Below the pieces are notes generated by a model, which worked only from the letters and a program-made list of their open reading frames with translations, searched no databases and was not told where the DNA came from. The position numbers were made by a program, and so were the translations under genes. This document shows, piece after piece, positions 29,606 through 31,368 of a stretch of DNA of 31,368 nucleotides. The stretch spans positions 1 to 31,368 of the IMG/VR virus record IMGVR_UViG_3300045742_000176, one strand, 5' to 3'. This DNA is from a virus. Position 1 is the stretch's first letter, and each line of letters starts with the position of its first letter.

Positions 29606-30435
29606 CCGTCGCCTTCGGCAACTCAGTCGCTCCGACGTTCGCCAGCGACACGACGACGCCGCACGGAGCCGTCAATCGGTCTACGACCGCCAACGGCGCT
29701 GGGGATATCTGCATCCTCATCGCGTCGTCCAAGCCGTACAGCACCACCTGGTCCGTCAGTGGTGACTTCTCCGACACCGACAAGGTCGTTGACTACGCAG
29801 ACGGCACCACGGGCATGTCTAGTGGTACTGGCTCGCAGCGCCTCACGGCTTGGTTGCTAGAGGCCGGTGGAACGCTCGGCTCGCAGACACTCACCCCCTC
29901 TAGCGCATACAGCCCAATCGGTCGGTATGAGTTCCACTACACCAGGTCCGGGGGAGACGGGTGGGACGTCGGCGTTACTTGGGGTGGGGACAGCAGCGCA
30001 TCCCTCACATCCTGGTCCGCCACGATGGTCGATGACCCAGGCTTCCAGGCAGGAGATGTCGTTGTCGCCGTAGCGTCGATGAACGACGACACAGCAGCGC
30101 CAGAAACTCCGACCCTGAGCATCCCTGGCTGCACTACCTCGCTCACGGCCACACGCATTGACGTCGGCAGCGCCTCCGGCAACGACATCAGGGTCGTCAT
30201 GTGGGAGTTCACCGTTGACTCCGGTTCCTCCACTGGCGCAGCGACTCTGTCGGCCACTGTGGTGTCTGGCGACAGTCAAGGTCCTGCTGCTCTGATCCGA
30301 CTCCGCGAGCAGACCACGCCGCCGTCTGGCCCGAGCGTCGGCGTTTGGAACGGGTCGTCGGTAGTCCCGGCATCGGTTGGGGTGTATGATGGCTCCAGCG
30401 TTGTACCGATCGCTGGTATGGAGGTGTCCCCGTGA
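29602..30435 (+). CDS. Beta-rich virion surface protein, 277 residues
   Basis: GTG at 29602 overlaps the previous stop. It is rich in Ser, Thr and Gly; segments such as AWLLEAGGTLGSQTLTPSSAYSP and WEFTVDSGSSTGAATLSATVV suggest Ig-like or jelly-roll domains. The C-terminus has two near-repeats, VGVWNGSSVVPAS and VGVYDGSSVVPIA, seen in actinophage structural proteins. By eye it uses more T- and A-ending codons than its neighbours, which points to separate acquisition. It may bind host surface or sugars. Confidence 0.68.
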   Translation: MTVAFGNSVAPTFASDTTTPHGAVNRSTTANGAGDICILIASSKPYSTTWSVSGDFSDTDKVVDYADGTTGMSSGTGSQRLTAWLLEAGGTLGSQTLTPSSAYSPIGRYEFHYTRSGGDGWDVGVTWGGDSSASLTSWSATMVDDPGFQAGDVVVAVASMNDDTAAPETPTLSIPGCTTSLTATRIDVGSASGNDIRVVMWEFTVDSGSSTGAATLSATVVSGDSQGPAALIRLREQTTPPSGPSVGVWNGSSVVPASVGVYDGSSVVPIAGMEVSP

Positions 30436-30839
30436 CGACCATCCCCAACCCTCCCGGCTCTGCCGGTGGGGGAGGACTCAGCACCGCCGAGGTGGAGGTC
30501 AACAAGCGGCTCACCCACGTGTTCATCGGCACTCTGCCGACGGTCGTCGTCCTCACTCCTCGTTCGAAGGTCAACAAGCCTGCCGGTGGCTTTGCTCTGG
30601 AGGCTCAGGAACCCCGCGACCCCCAGACCATGAGGCTCATCGAGCCCAGCACCATCCCGCTGCCGACGGTCACCCTGGACGGCGTCCAGAGGGAGACCCA
30701 GTTCGAACTTCTCGGGGAGTGGGACGCACAGATCTCGGTGTACGACACCTTCGACGTCGACGGCAAGCGCTGGGAGGTCGTCCACCTCGCCTTCTTCAAC
30801 GGCTGGGAACAGCGGGCACTCGTGTCCAGGTTCGGCTGA
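30432..30839 (+). CDS. Head-to-tail stopper-like protein, 135 residues
   Basis: GTG overlaps the preceding stop. It shows VVLTPRSKVNKPAGGFALEAQEPRDPQTMRLIEP, TVTLDGVQRETQFELLGEWDAQISVYDTFDVDGKRWEVVHLAFFNGWEQRALVSRFG, a common neck-stopper pattern in actinophages. Followed with TGATG overlap by the HK97-gp10-like gene. Confidence 0.68.
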   Translation: MTTIPNPPGSAGGGGLSTAEVEVNKRLTHVFIGTLPTVVVLTPRSKVNKPAGGFALEAQEPRDPQTMRLIEPSTIPLPTVTLDGVQRETQFELLGEWDAQISVYDTFDVDGKRWEVVHLAFFNGWEQRALVSRFG

Positions 30840-31198
30840 TGGCTCGGAGGTCTATCACCTGGGACGACCGCACCTTGTACAACAGGTTGCGGACCTTCAA
30901 CGCAAGGGCAGACCGCTTCCTGACCGCTGCCATCGGGTATCACGCCACGAGAGCACAGTCGTACGCTCGGTCCAACGCTCGCTGGACGGACCGGACTGGC
31001 AACGCTCGCAACGGACTCTTCGCCAAGGCCGAGAGGGACGCTCCGAAGTACCGGATTGTCATCGGCGGGTCCGTCCCCTATCAGGTCTGGCTCGAGGTAC
31101 GCTTCTCGGGCCGGTACGCGATCCTCCGGCCGACAGTCGACCACGAGGCACCCGAACTGATGCGCACGGTATCGACCATGTTCCAGAAGTTGATCTAG
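30839..31198 (+). CDS. HK97 gp10-like neck/tail completion protein, 119 residues
   Basis: ATG overlaps the stopper stop. The pattern MARRSITWDDRTLYNRLRTFNARADRFLTAAIGYHATRAQSYARSNARWTDRTGNARNGLFAKAE, then IVIGGSVPYQVWLEVRFSGRYAILRPTVDHEAPELM matches the gp10 family, including the TGNARNGL and PYxxWLE segments. It joins head and tail. Confidence 0.82.
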   Translation: MARRSITWDDRTLYNRLRTFNARADRFLTAAIGYHATRAQSYARSNARWTDRTGNARNGLFAKAERDAPKYRIVIGGSVPYQVWLEVRFSGRYAILRPTVDHEAPELMRTVSTMFQKLI

Positions 31199-31207
31199 GA
31201 GAACCTG

Positions 31208-31368
31208 ATGTCCGCACCGAAGAGCAAGGCCACCAAGGAGCACCGGGAGTACGTGTCCCAGACGGAGGCCGCGATCAGGAAGTGCCACACCCAGATCGAG
31301 AACCAGGTCGCCATCATCAACCGGCTGATGGTCGGCGGCACGTACGACGACATCCTCCGGGAGCAGGT
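31208..31368 (+). CDS. Start of a further structural-arm gene (cut by the window end)
   Basis: ATG at 31208 with AGGAG upstream. The first 53 complete codons read MSAPKSKATKEHREYVSQTE and continue AAIRKCHTQIENQVAIINRL..., a helical, charged N-terminus. Its position suggests a tail terminator or tube neighbour, but too little is present to decide. Confidence 0.6.
   Translation, partial: MSAPKSKATKEHREYVSQTEAAIRKCHTQIENQVAIINRLMVGGTYDDILREQ

Noticed and set aside
1-31368. Prophage or integrated element
   Set aside because: No integrase, excisionase, repressor, attachment site or bacterial flank is visible in this window.
1-31368. tRNA or other structural RNA genes
   Set aside because: I saw no cloverleaf arms or conserved T-loop sequence in the intergenic gaps; no tool was available for a formal scan.

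Overview
The window looks like part of the genome of a tailed, siphovirus-type bacteriophage of a high-GC Gram-positive (actinobacterial) host. The evidence is very high GC with G/C-ending codons, frequent GTG starts, gene-end overlaps of the ATGA/GTGA/TGATG type, and a familiar actinophage gene complement (GH25 lysin, large terminase, portal, MuF-like protein, scaffold, HK97-type capsid, neck proteins). No integrase, repressor, tRNA or bacterial flanking gene is visible. Both window ends cut genes, so the genome continues on each side.

Layout. Positions 1 to about 15,000 are a leftward (minus-strand) nucleic-acid-metabolism arm. In transcription order it holds small Cys-rich proteins, a VRR-NUC nuclease, an SF2 helicase, a VapE-like primase-helicase, a methyltransferase-like protein, small proteins, a DUF2800 RecB/Cas4-like nuclease, a dCMP deaminase, a DUF4406 protein, a small membrane protein, a DUF2815 ssDNA-binding protein, a family A DNA polymerase, a protein resembling the alpha-glutamyl/putrescinyl-thymine pyrophosphorylase / 5-hmdU kinase helical family, and a thymidylate synthase homologue with an extra C-terminal domain. 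Positions 14,996 to 15,930 are non-coding and carry two families of short repeats and several inverted repeats, probably an origin or divergent control region. From 15,931 rightward lies the packaging and structural arm: tiny proteins, small terminase, five small proteins (one secreted), a lysin, large terminase, portal, an HExxH protein, an independently controlled small gene, MuF-like protein, scaffold, decoration, major capsid, neck proteins and a cluster of head-fibre-like proteins.

How the genes fit together. dCMP deaminase, the thymidylate-synthase homologue and the pyrophosphorylase/kinase-like protein would form a route from dCMP to dUMP to a C5-modified pyrimidine nucleotide and on to a base modified after its incorporation in DNA. 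This resembles known thymidine-hypermodification phages, although the modification itself cannot be read from sequence.

Most notable signals: (1) the tetranucleotide AGCT appears to be absent from all 31 kb, and codon choices bend to avoid it; (2) the putative thymine-modification genes; (3) an 88-bp regulatory element present in opposite orientations, one copy in each arm; (4) a GH25 lysozyme fused to an endonuclease/exonuclease/phosphatase-like domain; (5) an iteron-like control region; (6) a shared N-terminal motif in scaffold and major capsid. Assignments come from reading sequence without database searches.
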